From Candidatus Binatia bacterium (lineage in GTDB: Bacteria; Desulfobacterota; Binatia; UBA1149; JAJCZL01), in assembly GCA_028278325.1 (NCBI GenBank), contig JANQEO010000417.1, positions 1 to 38,858 on the forward strand: a DNA stretch of 38,858 nt. Reading direction: 5' to 3'. The notes under the pieces are model-generated. The model searched no databases. It had not been told where the DNA came from and saw only the letters and a list, made by a program, of their open reading frames with translations. Each line of letters opens with the position of its first letter. Within the stretch, counting starts at the first letter, position 1. Shown here piece by piece: positions 8,555-16,983 of this stretch. The position numbers were made by a program, and so were the translations under genes.

Positions 8555-9738
8555 GAGCGGCGTTCCCCTAGAATCTCTTGAACGAGGTGCGCTGGAATTC
8601 TCGCTGATTGCTCGAGCTGAGGTACCCTCTGCTCGAGATGCGATCGAATATCCTGACGATTTTGCCAGGCCCGAACGATCATCTCAGCCAGGGTGTCTGA
8701 CGTAAGTCTGTTGAAGTGAAGGCAGTATTCCTCGAGCCCATTCGAATTCAGGAAAAACTCGACTTTCGGTTGATAGGCCAACCCAATGACCGGAACGCGC
8801 ATGGCGGCGGAGAGGATTACCGAATGCAAGCGCATTCCAACGGTCAAACCGGCCCGGCCCAAGGCTCCTTTAATGTCCTGGTGGCCACAGTTCTTGTTGG
8901 ACAAAAGTCCCACGTACATTTCCGAGCTCAACTTGTCGCGGATTTCTTTTGAAATTTCGACATCCATGTGCTGAGTGCAGACGAAAAGATACGGTACCTC
9001 TATCTCGTCCCAGGCTTTTCTGAGCGCATCCGCGTACCGCTCAACAAAGGACGTTCTGTCCATTCCGCCGGCCGTCGCTCCCGCCCAGGAATCAATGTAA
9101 GGATTCGCATTGATAGCGATGAAGTCTCGGGAATCGTCGATACCTGACTTCCTGAAGAGGTCTGCCAGCTCTTCTTGACCGCTAAATGGGGCGTTGACTG
9201 CTGCGTCGGCGGCCATAACTACGTCGTCGCGATACGCACCAGCCTCCTTCAGCACGTCTATCGAACCTTCGTCCCGTACCGTAATGAAGTCCATCTGATC
9301 GACCAGCGTCTTCAACATACGTTTGCCGAGATCGGTAGAAACGGGACCCACTCCTACATCGTACATACCCATCCTCACGCCTTGTCTTCTTGCGCGGGGC
9401 AACATCAAATAGAGTGGCGACATGAAGTTGAACAGGGGATTCAGGAGCGACCGATCGAACAGGATTGCATCAAAAATCAAGACGATATCTGCTCTTTTTA
9501 TGGCCTGGTAAGTAGTCCAGCCAAGCACGCGGATCGACGCGTTCCACGGCATGATCGGAACGGGGTGCACGTCGTGCTCAGAGTAGTATTTCCGAAGGTA
9601 GGCCGGGTTAGTGGTCGGCACCTCGAATCGCAATGGCTCGTCGACGAGGTCGTCCAAGTCCTTCATTATTGCGCCGATGAGCGCGGCATCGCCGGCGTTT
9701 CTCCCGGATGACGATCCAAGCAGGCAGACAGTTTTCAA
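8551..9738 (-). CDS. Polysaccharide pyruvyl transferase family protein
   Basis: A 395-residue member of the CsaB/PssM family, which adds pyruvate ketals from phosphoenolpyruvate to sugars of exopolysaccharides or wall polymers. The N-terminus has the signature GSSSGRNAGDAALIGAI (NxGDxxL motif), with later ITVRDEGSIDVL and CGHQDIKGALGRAGLTVGMRLHSVILSA (the conserved GxRLHxxxxA motif near residue 300). The start is a TTG at 9736-9738, supported by AAGGA about ten bases upstream; no ATG lies close by. It is coupled to the SDR gene downstream (4-base overlap) and lies 39 bases after the GlpD-like gene. The neighbouring FrhB-like gene is a recurrent partner of this family in surface-polysaccharide loci. 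Confidence 0.88.
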   Translation of the reverse strand: MKTVCLLGSSSGRNAGDAALIGAIMKDLDDLVDEPLRFEVPTTNPAYLRKYYSEHDVHPVPIMPWNASIRVLGWTTYQAIKRADIVLIFDAILFDRSLLNPLFNFMSPLYLMLPRARRQGVRMGMYDVGVGPVSTDLGKRMLKTLVDQMDFITVRDEGSIDVLKEAGAYRDDVVMAADAAVNAPFSGQEELADLFRKSGIDDSRDFIAINANPYIDSWAGATAGGMDRTSFVERYADALRKAWDEIEVPYLFVCTQHMDVEISKEIRDKLSSEMYVGLLSNKNCGHQDIKGALGRAGLTVGMRLHSVILSAAMRVPVIGLAYQPKVEFFLNSNGLEEYCLHFNRLTSDTLAEMIVRAWQNRQDIRSHLEQRVPQLEQSARIPAHLVQEILGERRS

Positions 9739-9777
9739 AACTCAGGTTTCCTTCGATGATGGTTGTACAAACGGCGT

Positions 9778-11403
9778 TTAGGACACCAGATCGGAGACGT
9801 CCAGCGATTCCCTGTTCTGGTCGAGGAATTCTCTCAGATTCGGCAGGCTCTGGCTCGACGAAGAGCCTGTATCGGCAACAGCGAGACGACGCCAGAGGTC
9901 CTCAATCGATCTGGGGAATTCGCGCCCAATCACGTACGGGAGTTCGGCTACGAGCACGTCCTGAGCAAACGGCAGTGACTCAGCCAGCTCCGGACGCTTC
10001 GTCGCCAGCTCGAGCACCGCGGCAAGATTCGCGCCATAGTGGCGTGACAGCCTGCTGGCCTGCGCTTCGCCAAGCGAAGACAACAAGGCTCTGTGGGTCT
10101 GGCTGAGCGTATAGGGTTCGCCCCCACACAGTGGAGTCGCATGGGTTCTGGAGGGAGAAGCCCTGAGTATACGTCTCGCTGAGAGCATCGAAATTACACT
10201 CTCTGCCAGCGCTCTGACCGTCGTCCACTTTTCCGTTTGAAGGTGCCAGACCCTATCGGGTCCGCCGACTGAGGAGGATTCCATGACTATCGGCTTGTCG
10301 ATTGGATCTATTCGTTCACGATGAGACTGTCTGGGCAGGAATCCCAGCTGAACTCCTCTTACGTGAGCGTCGGTAACCTGCCATCCCGGAAACGATCGGT
10401 TGATTTCCAAGAGCATGCTTTCCAATTCTTCATCTGAGACACGTTCGCTGCCGCTTTCATAAGGAAAGTACCAGGTGCCGACCGCCGTACCGTTCCCTGT
10501 TGGACGCGCGAAGAGGAGCCTCTTTTTGGGATCTCCGTCTACGTCGCGCTCGGGAGCACCGACTGCGCACTCAGCATCTTGCTTCTCGAGGATCACATTC
10601 GCCGCTTTGACAAAGTCGATGTCTACGTCGAGATCTCCGAAAAGCTCACTCTGACGAACCAGTCCAACGCCTCTGCAATCCAGGACGCATTGCGCCTGCA
10701 GCTCGACAACGTCGCCCGTCAAGGCGTCTTTCGCCTGAAGCCCTACCGATTCTTGGTCCACGCAGGCGGCCTTCAATGCCTCAACGTGCGTTAGAACGAC
10801 GGCGCCAGCCCGCGCTGCGCTCTGAGCGAACGCCAGGGCCAACCGCTCACCGCTGTACATCCGGGCGTCGTACCAGAAGGCGGCGCCGGTGACGCCAGAC
10901 ATCGAGATACCGGGCGCCAACTGCGCTAGTTTTCTCGCCGTCATGATACCGCCGGACCCGAGCTTTCGCGACCGCCGGTCGCCCTGTGACAACCCGATCC
11001 CCAGAATTCGATTTGCGGAAATTGCTGCGGCGAACGCAAGCCTGCCGCGCTTCAAGGAGCGGGTTGTCGGGCAAACACAAAGAAGTGGTGAAACCAGATG
11101 TGGAGCAATTCGAAAGAGTATCGCCCGTTCCCGGGCTGAGGCTCTCGTTCGGCTAAGATTAAGGGACTGAAGATACCTCAGACCACCGTGAATGATCTCA
11201 AGACTATTGGCGCTGGTTTCCGTGCCTATATCGTTTTTCTCCAGCACTACAGTCGACAAACCGCGACTCGCCGCCTCCCACGCCAGCGCGGACCCGAGCG
11301 CGCCGCCGCCAACGATCGCAACCTCGAACCCATCGGGACCCAAGCGACCTGGATCGCTCCGGTTCTCAAGAAGTTGCTGCAAGTCTTTCTTCGATCTTGA
11401 CAA
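9778..11403 (-). CDS. FAD-dependent oxidoreductase, GlpD-like (glycerol-3-phosphate dehydrogenase family)
   Basis: A 541-residue flavoprotein. The FAD Rossmann motif VAIVGGGALGSALAWEAASRG lies at about 28-48, followed by VVLEKNDIGTETSANSLEIIHGGLRYL, the GlpD signature (usually ExxDxxxGTSSRSxxLxHGGxRYL). The C-terminal domain near 440-515 (AELPYVIGREFPRSIEDLWRRL) matches the DAO_C domain of GlpD/GlpO. Family members oxidise glycerol-3-phosphate to dihydroxyacetone phosphate at the membrane. No glycerol kinase or facilitator is nearby; the gene is embedded in an exopolysaccharide operon, so it may act on a glycerol-phosphate or sugar intermediate (inference). The start is ambiguous: a TTG at 11401-11403, or an in-frame TTG seven codons later behind GAAGAAAG. 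Its 5' end overlaps the GT4 gene by 38 bases. Confidence 0.8.
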   Translation of the reverse strand: MSRSKKDLQQLLENRSDPGRLGPDGFEVAIVGGGALGSALAWEAASRGLSTVVLEKNDIGTETSANSLEIIHGGLRYLQSLNLSRTRASARERAILFRIAPHLVSPLLCVCPTTRSLKRGRLAFAAAISANRILGIGLSQGDRRSRKLGSGGIMTARKLAQLAPGISMSGVTGAAFWYDARMYSGERLALAFAQSAARAGAVVLTHVEALKAACVDQESVGLQAKDALTGDVVELQAQCVLDCRGVGLVRQSELFGDLDVDIDFVKAANVILEKQDAECAVGAPERDVDGDPKKRLLFARPTGNGTAVGTWYFPYESGSERVSDEELESMLLEINRSFPGWQVTDAHVRGVQLGFLPRQSHRERIDPIDKPIVMESSSVGGPDRVWHLQTEKWTTVRALAESVISMLSARRILRASPSRTHATPLCGGEPYTLSQTHRALLSSLGEAQASRLSRHYGANLAAVLELATKRPELAESLPFAQDVLVAELPYVIGREFPRSIEDLWRRLAVADTGSSSSQSLPNLREFLDQNRESLDVSDLVS

Positions 11404-12538
11404 AGAGTGCGTCTACATTTGCACGAAAAGACGAAAGGCTGTGCTCTTTGGCAATCAAATCCCGCGCGTTGCGAGAAAGACGAGCCGATTCAGCGTGATC
11501 ATTGAGCAAGCTCTGCATAGTCTCGGCCATTTCGTGCGCATCGGGAGATACCAGAGCTGCTTCGTTTTCCGTGACTACCTGGGTGTGTGTAGGCAGCCTG
11601 GTCGCGAGAACGGGAACGCCTGAATCCAGGTAGCTGTAGATCTTCATTGGCGTATTCGTTCCATGCGTACGCGGTGACACGAGCAAGTCGCTCTGCTTCA
11701 AGTATCCGCTCAGATTCGCAACCGGTTTTCGCCCGGTGAAGTGGACCAGGTTGCCCACCCTCAGCACCTCGGCTTTACGGCGGTACTTGTCGATATGTTC
11801 ATCGCTGCCGCCGATTATCAGCAGATGTGCATCCGATCGGGCTTGACTCATCATGGCGAAGCTTTCGAGCAGAAGATCGATCCCCTGGTATTCCTCCAGG
11901 TTGCCAACATACATGAGAATCGGACCATCAATGGCATACTGGAGCCGAAGGTCTTCGACCTCTTCGGCTCCGGTAGCGTTGTCGAGCAGGCTCACGTCCT
12001 TCAGTACGAAGACGATGCCTCTGGAGTGTCTACGCGCTCGAACAGCAAGGTCCTCACACATTGGGACAACGGCGAGCGCACGTCGGGCCGGACGGCTTTC
12101 GAGCCACTCGAGAATACTCGAAAAATGCCGCATCCAATGAAACCGCTCCGCAAGTTGCGTCGTCATTGACGAATCGACATCCAGCACAAACGGGACCCTG
12201 AACAGACGCTGGAGGAACAGTGCGATAAAGCCGGCCTCCTCAACTGCGTGAATCAAGTCGTATCGATTTCGTCGCATCAGACGCAAGGCGCCAAGGAACA
12301 GAAACACGTCGCAATAGATCTTTTGAATCGAAAAGCCTGGTTTGATTTCTCGTGGTGCAAATGGCACTCGAGCTCGGTGCAGCGTCATGTTTCGGTATTC
12401 TCTGTCTTCTCCGACCGGGTAGGTCAGGATGTCGACGCTGTACCCACGGTCAGTCAGGCACCTTACAAGTAGGTCGATAGCGATTGTCGTACCTCTTTCC
12501 TGATAGAAGGGCTGAGGTGACAGTAGGAGTATCTTCAC
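11366..12538 (-). CDS. Glycosyltransferase family 4 (GT-B)
   Basis: A 390-residue cytoplasmic glycosyltransferase of the two-Rossmann GT-B fold. The N-terminus MKILLLSPQPFYQERGTTIA has the GT4 opening with a glycine-rich loop. The donor-binding C-terminal half shows ILMYVGNLEEYQGIDLLLESF, LLIIGG, VHFTGRKP, and a nucleotide-sugar pocket at about 295-325 (SPRTHGTNTPMKIYSYLDSGVPVLAT); the usual first Glu of EX7E is replaced by THGTNTP, as in some GT4 members. It starts with GTG, with GGAAA about seven bases upstream. It lies 20 bases after the hydrolase-like gene and overlaps the GlpD-like gene by 38 bases. It probably adds one sugar of the repeat unit; donor and acceptor are unknown. Confidence 0.9.
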   Translation of the reverse strand: MKILLLSPQPFYQERGTTIAIDLLVRCLTDRGYSVDILTYPVGEDREYRNMTLHRARVPFAPREIKPGFSIQKIYCDVFLFLGALRLMRRNRYDLIHAVEEAGFIALFLQRLFRVPFVLDVDSSMTTQLAERFHWMRHFSSILEWLESRPARRALAVVPMCEDLAVRARRHSRGIVFVLKDVSLLDNATGAEEVEDLRLQYAIDGPILMYVGNLEEYQGIDLLLESFAMMSQARSDAHLLIIGGSDEHIDKYRRKAEVLRVGNLVHFTGRKPVANLSGYLKQSDLLVSPRTHGTNTPMKIYSYLDSGVPVLATRLPTHTQVVTENEAALVSPDAHEMAETMQSLLNDHAESARLSRNARDLIAKEHSLSSFRANVDALFVKIEERLAATS

Positions 12539-12558
12539 TTGCGTTTCCGCTACGGCCG

Positions 12559-13401
12559 TTAGTGACGTAGGCGAAGCCTGATCTGACTGAGGGCGAAACT
12601 CTGAAACGGACTACGGTCGCCGATGATCTCGATCCCCTGACCTGACTCCCCGACAGAGCGCATTATCCCGTCAACAACGGACTCATCTTCTTTGATTTGA
12701 CAGAAATGACGAGAACAGAAGCTGCCGATTCGCCTCTCCTCGCCCGGTAACGGCAGAGGATCCGTACCGGCAAGAATCCTCATGCCCTTTTCGTTCGCAA
12801 AGTCGAATTGGGGAACACGACTCCAGAGCTTTGGGCGGCTGCCGCTGTCCGCAAGCAGGATATCGCCTCTGCCGCATTCAGAATCAATCATCTCGGACAC
12901 CAGCCGGCCTCTTCGACCAAGCCATTTTCCGGCTCCCCATGCAATAATTGACCAACCGCCCATTGAAGAAACCCGATCCACACACCGCCTTAACGGTAGG
13001 TTCGAATCAAGAGCCCCGCGACACCCAATCGCGAGCACCTCGAGGCCTTCTTCGGTTACCAGTTGCTGGCCGCGGACCGCAGTCAAGTGTTTGCCGGAAC
13101 TGTGCCTGATCGACACGGAACGGCTGTCCTCTCCAATTCGCGTCCAGGTCTGATTGCCCACCGCCGGATTATGCCCGCCCAAGGCGGCCAAGCGCTCATA
13201 TCCGTCGATCCCGGGCGGGTCGGCGATAAACAGCAACAGCCGTACCTCATCCGCTCGTCTTTCACCGGATCGACGTGAATCGGCAACGTGATGGAAATTT
13301 CGGAGGCAGAAATCAAGCGTCGTAGATATCCTCATAAAAGGATACAAATGAACGTGTGCATCGACGACGAATTCGGTTGTGGTCAGTTCCACTGCTTTCA
13401 T
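12559..13401 (-). CDS. Putative metal-dependent hydrolase-like protein (amidohydrolase-type motif), function unknown
   Basis: A 280-residue soluble protein. The N-terminal VVDAHVHLYPF (about residues 11-21) is the D-x-H-x-H metal-binding start of amidohydrolase/PHP-type TIM barrels. Late in the sequence RILAGTDPLPLPGEERRIGSF resembles the terminal metal Asp strand (AGTDxL). The region between (about 60-200) is divergent and I do not see the usual Lys or central His pair, so catalysis cannot be assumed. It is the first gene of the six-gene minus-strand polysaccharide operon, 20 bases before the GT4 gene, downstream of a 200-base divergent promoter region. A role in processing a glycan or its precursor is possible; no substrate is suggested by the sequence. 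Confidence 0.55.
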   Translation of the reverse strand: MKAVELTTTEFVVDAHVHLYPFMRISTTLDFCLRNFHHVADSRRSGERRADEVRLLLFIADPPGIDGYERLAALGGHNPAVGNQTWTRIGEDSRSVSIRHSSGKHLTAVRGQQLVTEEGLEVLAIGCRGALDSNLPLRRCVDRVSSMGGWSIIAWGAGKWLGRRGRLVSEMIDSECGRGDILLADSGSRPKLWSRVPQFDFANEKGMRILAGTDPLPLPGEERRIGSFCSRHFCQIKEDESVVDGIMRSVGESGQGIEIIGDRSPFQSFALSQIRLRLRH

Positions 13402-13601
13402 AATCCCGATGGTCCAGACGAGTTCAGTGAGTCGCCGCGTGTTTTGTAAAAATTGGGACCAAGAACATTGCTGATTTTAGGCTATCAAAGCCATGCCATT
13501 CCACCACAGCATGGGATTCGCGACTATCGTGGCATGCACATCCGTGCTAAGGTTCGCCGCTGTCGGACGACAAGAACGACCATCAACTTCTCACGATTCC
13601 G
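13402..13601. promoter_or_regulatory. Divergent promoter region between the hydrolase operon and the GMC operon
   Basis: A 200-base gap between oppositely directed operons. It contains an inverted repeat CCATGC (13491-13496) and GCATGG (13508-13513) separated by 11-12 bases, a possible regulator site. TGGCAT-like boxes occur on both strands but spacing to a GC doublet does not fit a sigma-54 promoter. Plus-strand AT-rich stretches around 13442-13490 could hold a sigma-70 promoter. Confidence 0.3.
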
Positions 13602-14243
13602 ATGCCTGGCGTACGTAGACAACTCCTGTCGTTTTTGAAGATCTCTTTAGGCGCCGTGCTTGCAATCACCTTCGCAGGGGCGGGTTACCTCGCTGTATTC
13701 GTGCTTTTTGCGCCGGAGCTTCCTGACACGCCCGTCACGGCGCCAGACAGCCGGACGATCAGTGAACTGCAGAAGCAGCCGCAAGTCGTCCAGTTGTTTT
13801 CCGCGTCTCAGAATTCGACTGGCGACACAGAAAACACGCGTCGTCGGGATCTCTTGGGGGCTCCACGTGTCTTGCGCTCCACGAGCTTCGCGATCGACAG
13901 CCGGTCTCCGGACGCGACTGCAGACGGCTTCTTGCACCTCTATCTGGTCGGCCCGGTCGGCGCGGCCAATGGGTGGCAAATCGATGGGTTCCTTCTTCTA
14001 GAATCCTTTACTTCTTCCGGTCTGTATTCGCGTACCTTGGTCGGCGATACAGATGAAATTGTAGACGGAAAAGGCAGGCTCATAACGCGAACTGGTCGAA
14101 AGTCCCAGCGATTCGCAGACAACGAACTCAATATCGCTGAGCTGATTGCCGCGGACGACGTCGCGCACCTACGGGTCCAGTTGCTGACATATGACGATTC
14201 CGGTTCCGTATCGGAACTGAACCTGTTATCAGCTCGCCGATGA
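13602..14243 (+). CDS. Single-pass membrane-anchored protein of unknown function
   Basis: A 213-residue protein with a basic N-terminus, one hydrophobic helix (about residues 10-32, ISLGAVLAITFAGAGYLAVFVLF) and no cleavage site or lipobox, so most of the chain should lie in the periplasm. The soluble part looks beta-rich: alternating strands such as GFLHLYLVGPVG and WQIDGFLLLESF, then a polar region about regeneration of a compact domain. I do not recognise a family. Its stop overlaps the ATG of the GMC oxidoreductase gene by four bases (ATGA), so the two are translationally coupled and probably made in fixed ratio. A membrane partner or anchor for the oxidoreductase is a reasonable inference. 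Confidence 0.75.
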   Translation: MPGVRRQLLSFLKISLGAVLAITFAGAGYLAVFVLFAPELPDTPVTAPDSRTISELQKQPQVVQLFSASQNSTGDTENTRRRDLLGAPRVLRSTSFAIDSRSPDATADGFLHLYLVGPVGAANGWQIDGFLLLESFTSSGLYSRTLVGDTDEIVDGKGRLITRTGRKSQRFADNELNIAELIAADDVAHLRVQLLTYDDSGSVSELNLLSARR

Positions 14244-15865
14244 TCAATGACGCATCCAGTGTCGAAGACGGCACACAGCTACGAACGCGGATCTGCATCA
14301 TCGGCGCCGGAGCCGCGGGACTAACCCTCGCACGTGAGCTATCTGGCGGAAACACGGACGTAATCGTACTCGAAGGCGGTGGGCTGTCATACTCGATAGA
14401 GAGCCAGTCGCTGTATGCCGGTGAGACGACCGGTCGGCCCTATTACAATCTGGACGCGACACGCTTGCGCTTCCTGGGCGGAAGCACCAATCACTACGCC
14501 GGTGACTTCGCACCACTGGACGGGCTCGATTACGTCCAGCGGCCCGGTTTCCCAGATACCGGATGGCCGATCTCTCCGCAGGAACTCGAGCCGTATTATC
14601 GTCGCGCACACGCCTACTGCCATCTTGGCCCGGTCAATTTCGAGGCTGGTTTCTGGGCAAGCAATACCGGCGCCCGACAACTCCCACTGGATCCGTCGAG
14701 ATTCCGAACCGTAATCCGTCAGAGCTCGCCTACTCGATTCGCCATCGCATACAAGCAGGACATCGAAGCCAGCGACAAGGTGGCGCTTTATCTCAACGCA
14801 AGCGTAAGCGATATCCGGTTCGCCGACTTGAGCAACCGGATCGAGCATGTCGTCGTAAAAAAACCCGATGCTTCTGAATTCAAGGTCTTCGCCGACCGAT
14901 TCGTTCTCGCAACCGGCGGGTTGGAGAATCCCAGGATACTGCTCAACTGTAGCGGTCAGCGCCCCCAGGGGATCGGCAATCAGCACGATCTTGTCGGGCG
15001 TTACTTCATGGAGCACATCGGCGTGACTTCGGGTTTGGTGGTCTTCGCCGACAGACAATACGACTCTACTCTGTACAGCCTTCGAAGGGTGAGCGTCGAG
15101 CGAGCAGTCCAAGACCCTCAAGCGCCGTTGTCAATCCGCGGTTTCTTGTGTGCGCATCCGGATGTTGTGGTGAATGAAGGACTCGCGAACGTCCGCATGA
15201 GTTTGAGTCCTATCGGTGCCTCAAAACGCCGAAGTGTCGGTGCTCAGTCAGCCAGGTTTGCCCTTCGCGACATGGCGGCCTTCGAGAAGCGCGGAGACTG
15301 GGGGGACGATTTCGAGCGCGCAATCGACAATCTGGATGCTGTTGCTGCATCGGCCCTGGGCGTGACGCCAAAGGACGAGAGCCATCTCCTAAAACCGTTT
15401 ACCGTAATCGAGCAGCTGCCGAACCCAAGAAGCCGGGTCAAATTGACATCGGAAAAGGACCGATTCGGATGCAACAGGATCGCCCTGGACTGGCATTGGA
15501 CGGCGGACGACAAGCGGAGCGTCACATTTTTCCAGCGAATGGTAGCGGAGGAGTTCGGCAGGGCCGGTATTGGCCGGATGCGTCTCGATCTTGACGATGA
15601 CGCATTGAGTTTCGGTCTACCCTTTGTGCGAGGCGACCGGTCGGGCAATTCAATGCGTGCAGGCAACCACCATATCGGCACAACGCGAATGTCGGAAGAC
15701 CCCCGAAAAGGAGTTGTCGATACCAACTGTAGAGTGCATACCACGGATAACCTGTACATCGCAGGAAGCTCGGTGTTTCCTACCGCGGGATTGTGGAATC
15801 CGACGCTGACGATAGTTGCGCTGTCACTACGCCTGTCTGACTATCTGCGGAGGCATTCGGAATGA
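14240..15865 (+). CDS. GMC family FAD-dependent oxidoreductase
   Basis: A 541-residue flavoenzyme of the glucose-methanol-choline family. It has the dinucleotide-binding IIGAGAAGLTLARE (about 20-33), LEGGG, the FAD-contact loop LRFLGGSTNHYAGDF (about 77-91), RFVLATGGLENPRILL (about 220-235), and the C-terminal catalytic region GNHHIGTTRMSEDPRKGVVD plus LYIAGSSVFPTAGLWNPTLTIVAL, giving the His and Asn positions of the family. There is no signal peptide. Family members of this branch oxidise sugar or alcohol hydroxyls, often in the periplasm with separate electron-transfer and export subunits. It is coupled by 4-base overlaps to an upstream membrane protein and a downstream small protein with a Tat-like signal. 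No CxxCH heme subunit is present. Substrate unknown; a sugar of the nearby glycan is plausible. Confidence 0.9.
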   Translation: MINDASSVEDGTQLRTRICIIGAGAAGLTLARELSGGNTDVIVLEGGGLSYSIESQSLYAGETTGRPYYNLDATRLRFLGGSTNHYAGDFAPLDGLDYVQRPGFPDTGWPISPQELEPYYRRAHAYCHLGPVNFEAGFWASNTGARQLPLDPSRFRTVIRQSSPTRFAIAYKQDIEASDKVALYLNASVSDIRFADLSNRIEHVVVKKPDASEFKVFADRFVLATGGLENPRILLNCSGQRPQGIGNQHDLVGRYFMEHIGVTSGLVVFADRQYDSTLYSLRRVSVERAVQDPQAPLSIRGFLCAHPDVVVNEGLANVRMSLSPIGASKRRSVGAQSARFALRDMAAFEKRGDWGDDFERAIDNLDAVAASALGVTPKDESHLLKPFTVIEQLPNPRSRVKLTSEKDRFGCNRIALDWHWTADDKRSVTFFQRMVAEEFGRAGIGRMRLDLDDDALSFGLPFVRGDRSGNSMRAGNHHIGTTRMSEDPRKGVVDTNCRVHTTDNLYIAGSSVFPTAGLWNPTLTIVALSLRLSDYLRRHSE

Positions 15866-16209
15866 CCCACGAGGTCAAGGTCACTCGTCGTCTGTTCGCG
15901 CGCTGTTTCGGCGTGCTCGTTTCCCTGGCTTTCGTGCACGGGAGGGCCGATGAGCCTTGCGAAGACACCGAGTTGCTGGATCTCAGTGAGCGCCGCCCGA
16001 ATCTCGGAGAGCTGGGGGCGCGGGCGGTGATGCAATGCGATCGTACAGACCCGGTAAACGCCGATGACGGTTTCGCTTCGAGCTTGTCGAACTACGCGCA
16101 GACCGTAAGTGCCGATTTTGCCGCCGGAAAGACGATCAATGTGGATGGCTGGGTCTTGTCGAGGGAAGAAGTCCGCCTCTGTATTCGCTTGTCCAAGACA
16201 GAGCGCTAG
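15862..16209 (+). CDS. Small protein with Tat-like signal, possible subunit of the GMC oxidoreductase
   Basis: A 115-residue protein. The N-terminus carries VTRRLFARC followed by a hydrophobic stretch (GVLVSLAFV), a good match to the twin-arginine consensus (S/T-R-R-x-F-x-K/R). The mature part ends with DGWVLSREEVRLCIRL, resembling the C-terminal helix of small partners of membrane oxidoreductases, although I cannot assign a named family. Four cysteines are present. The gene overlaps the GMC stop by four bases. Because the GMC protein lacks its own signal, this small protein may act as its hitchhiker for Tat export, as the gamma subunit does in FAD-dependent glucose dehydrogenases. That role is inferred from layout and the RR motif. 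Confidence 0.6.
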   Translation: MTHEVKVTRRLFARCFGVLVSLAFVHGRADEPCEDTELLDLSERRPNLGELGARAVMQCDRTDPVNADDGFASSLSNYAQTVSADFAAGKTINVDGWVLSREEVRLCIRLSKTER

Positions 16210-16269
16210 GCGTCAACGGCAAAGAACTCAGCCAATCCGCACGCGGAACGATCATCCGCTCGACTGTCC

Positions 16270-16983
16270 CTAATTCACAACTTCCACGATTTCATTCGAG
16301 AACTCGCTCTCGACGTTCTTGGAGGTGTAGGACGTCGCGGCCAGGTAATACGTCCCCGGCAATAGTCCTTCGATGACGTAACTCGACAGGCCGGGATTGT
16401 CCAATTCGACGACGTGATCGTAGTCGCCTGAGCTCGTGCCGTAGTGGATTCTGTATCCACTCAGGTCGTATAGGTAGGTGCCATCCTCGTTTCGAGTCGG
16501 CGGTTGCCAGCTTACGGTGATGCTTCCGAGCGCCGTCTGTACGACGGAGATCGAGAATGGGCCGATCGAGTCAGAAACAATGCCGTCGGATACCTCAATG
16601 ACGATGCCCTCGTAGCTTCCTGCTGCGCCAAGTGCCGGCATTCCGGCAAGCCGACCCGTGCGACTGTCGAACTGCGCCCAGCTCGGCATGTTCTCGATTT
16701 CGAACGCAAGGTCGTCACCGTCGGGGTCCGAAACGATGGGGGCGAAAACATACTCTTCGCCAATCCTGACCGAGGCTTGCGGAGTCCCCGAAATCGAGGG
16801 CGGGGAATTCGTGCCGTACTGCGTCGTCTGGTCCGAAGCACCCAACCCGGCTTGCCCGCCGCCGCGTCGGGACTCGGCGCCGGATCCGCCGCCGCCGCCG
16901 CCGCATGCAGTCAGGCCGGTCAGCATCACTCCAAGGCATACAAACGTCACCGCCGATCCTGGTCTGAGGCCGCATTGCATCAT
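16270..16983 (-). CDS. Ig-like (He_PIG) / fibronectin-III-like lipoprotein
   Basis: A 237-residue exported protein with a type II signal peptide: hydrophobic stretch followed by the lipobox LTAC at residues 24-27, then a six-Gly tract encoded by a pure CCG/GGC repeat. The mature chain has one putative Ig domain (about 59-150: PPSISGTP...SDPDGDDLAFEIENMPSW...GRLAGMP...SISV) and one FN3-like domain (about 153-237: SITVSWQPPTRNEDGTYLYDL...GYRIHYGT...). Both domains are clearly paralogous to the C-terminal 190 residues of the protein at 20681-22645. An in-frame TGA eight codons upstream fixes the start at the ATG pair 16978-16983. Probably surface or periplasmic adhesion/matrix protein. It is transcribed away from gltX. 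Confidence 0.85.
   Translation of the reverse strand: MMQCGLRPGSAVTFVCLGVMLTGLTACGGGGGGSGAESRRGGGQAGLGASDQTTQYGTNSPPSISGTPQASVRIGEEYVFAPIVSDPDGDDLAFEIENMPSWAQFDSRTGRLAGMPALGAAGSYEGIVIEVSDGIVSDSIGPFSISVVQTALGSITVSWQPPTRNEDGTYLYDLSGYRIHYGTSSGDYDHVVELDNPGLSSYVIEGLLPGTYYLAATSYTSKNVESEFSNEIVEVVN
16886..16903. repeat. (CCG)6 trinucleotide repeat
   Basis: Six perfect CCG units inside the lipoprotein gene; they encode the glycine run directly after the lipidated cysteine. Slippage would change linker length without breaking the frame. Confidence 0.9.

Noticed and set aside
13402..13601. Sigma-54 (-24/-12) promoters for the two glycan operons
   Set aside because: TGGCAT boxes exist on both strands, but the distance to a GC doublet is off by one to three bases in every case.
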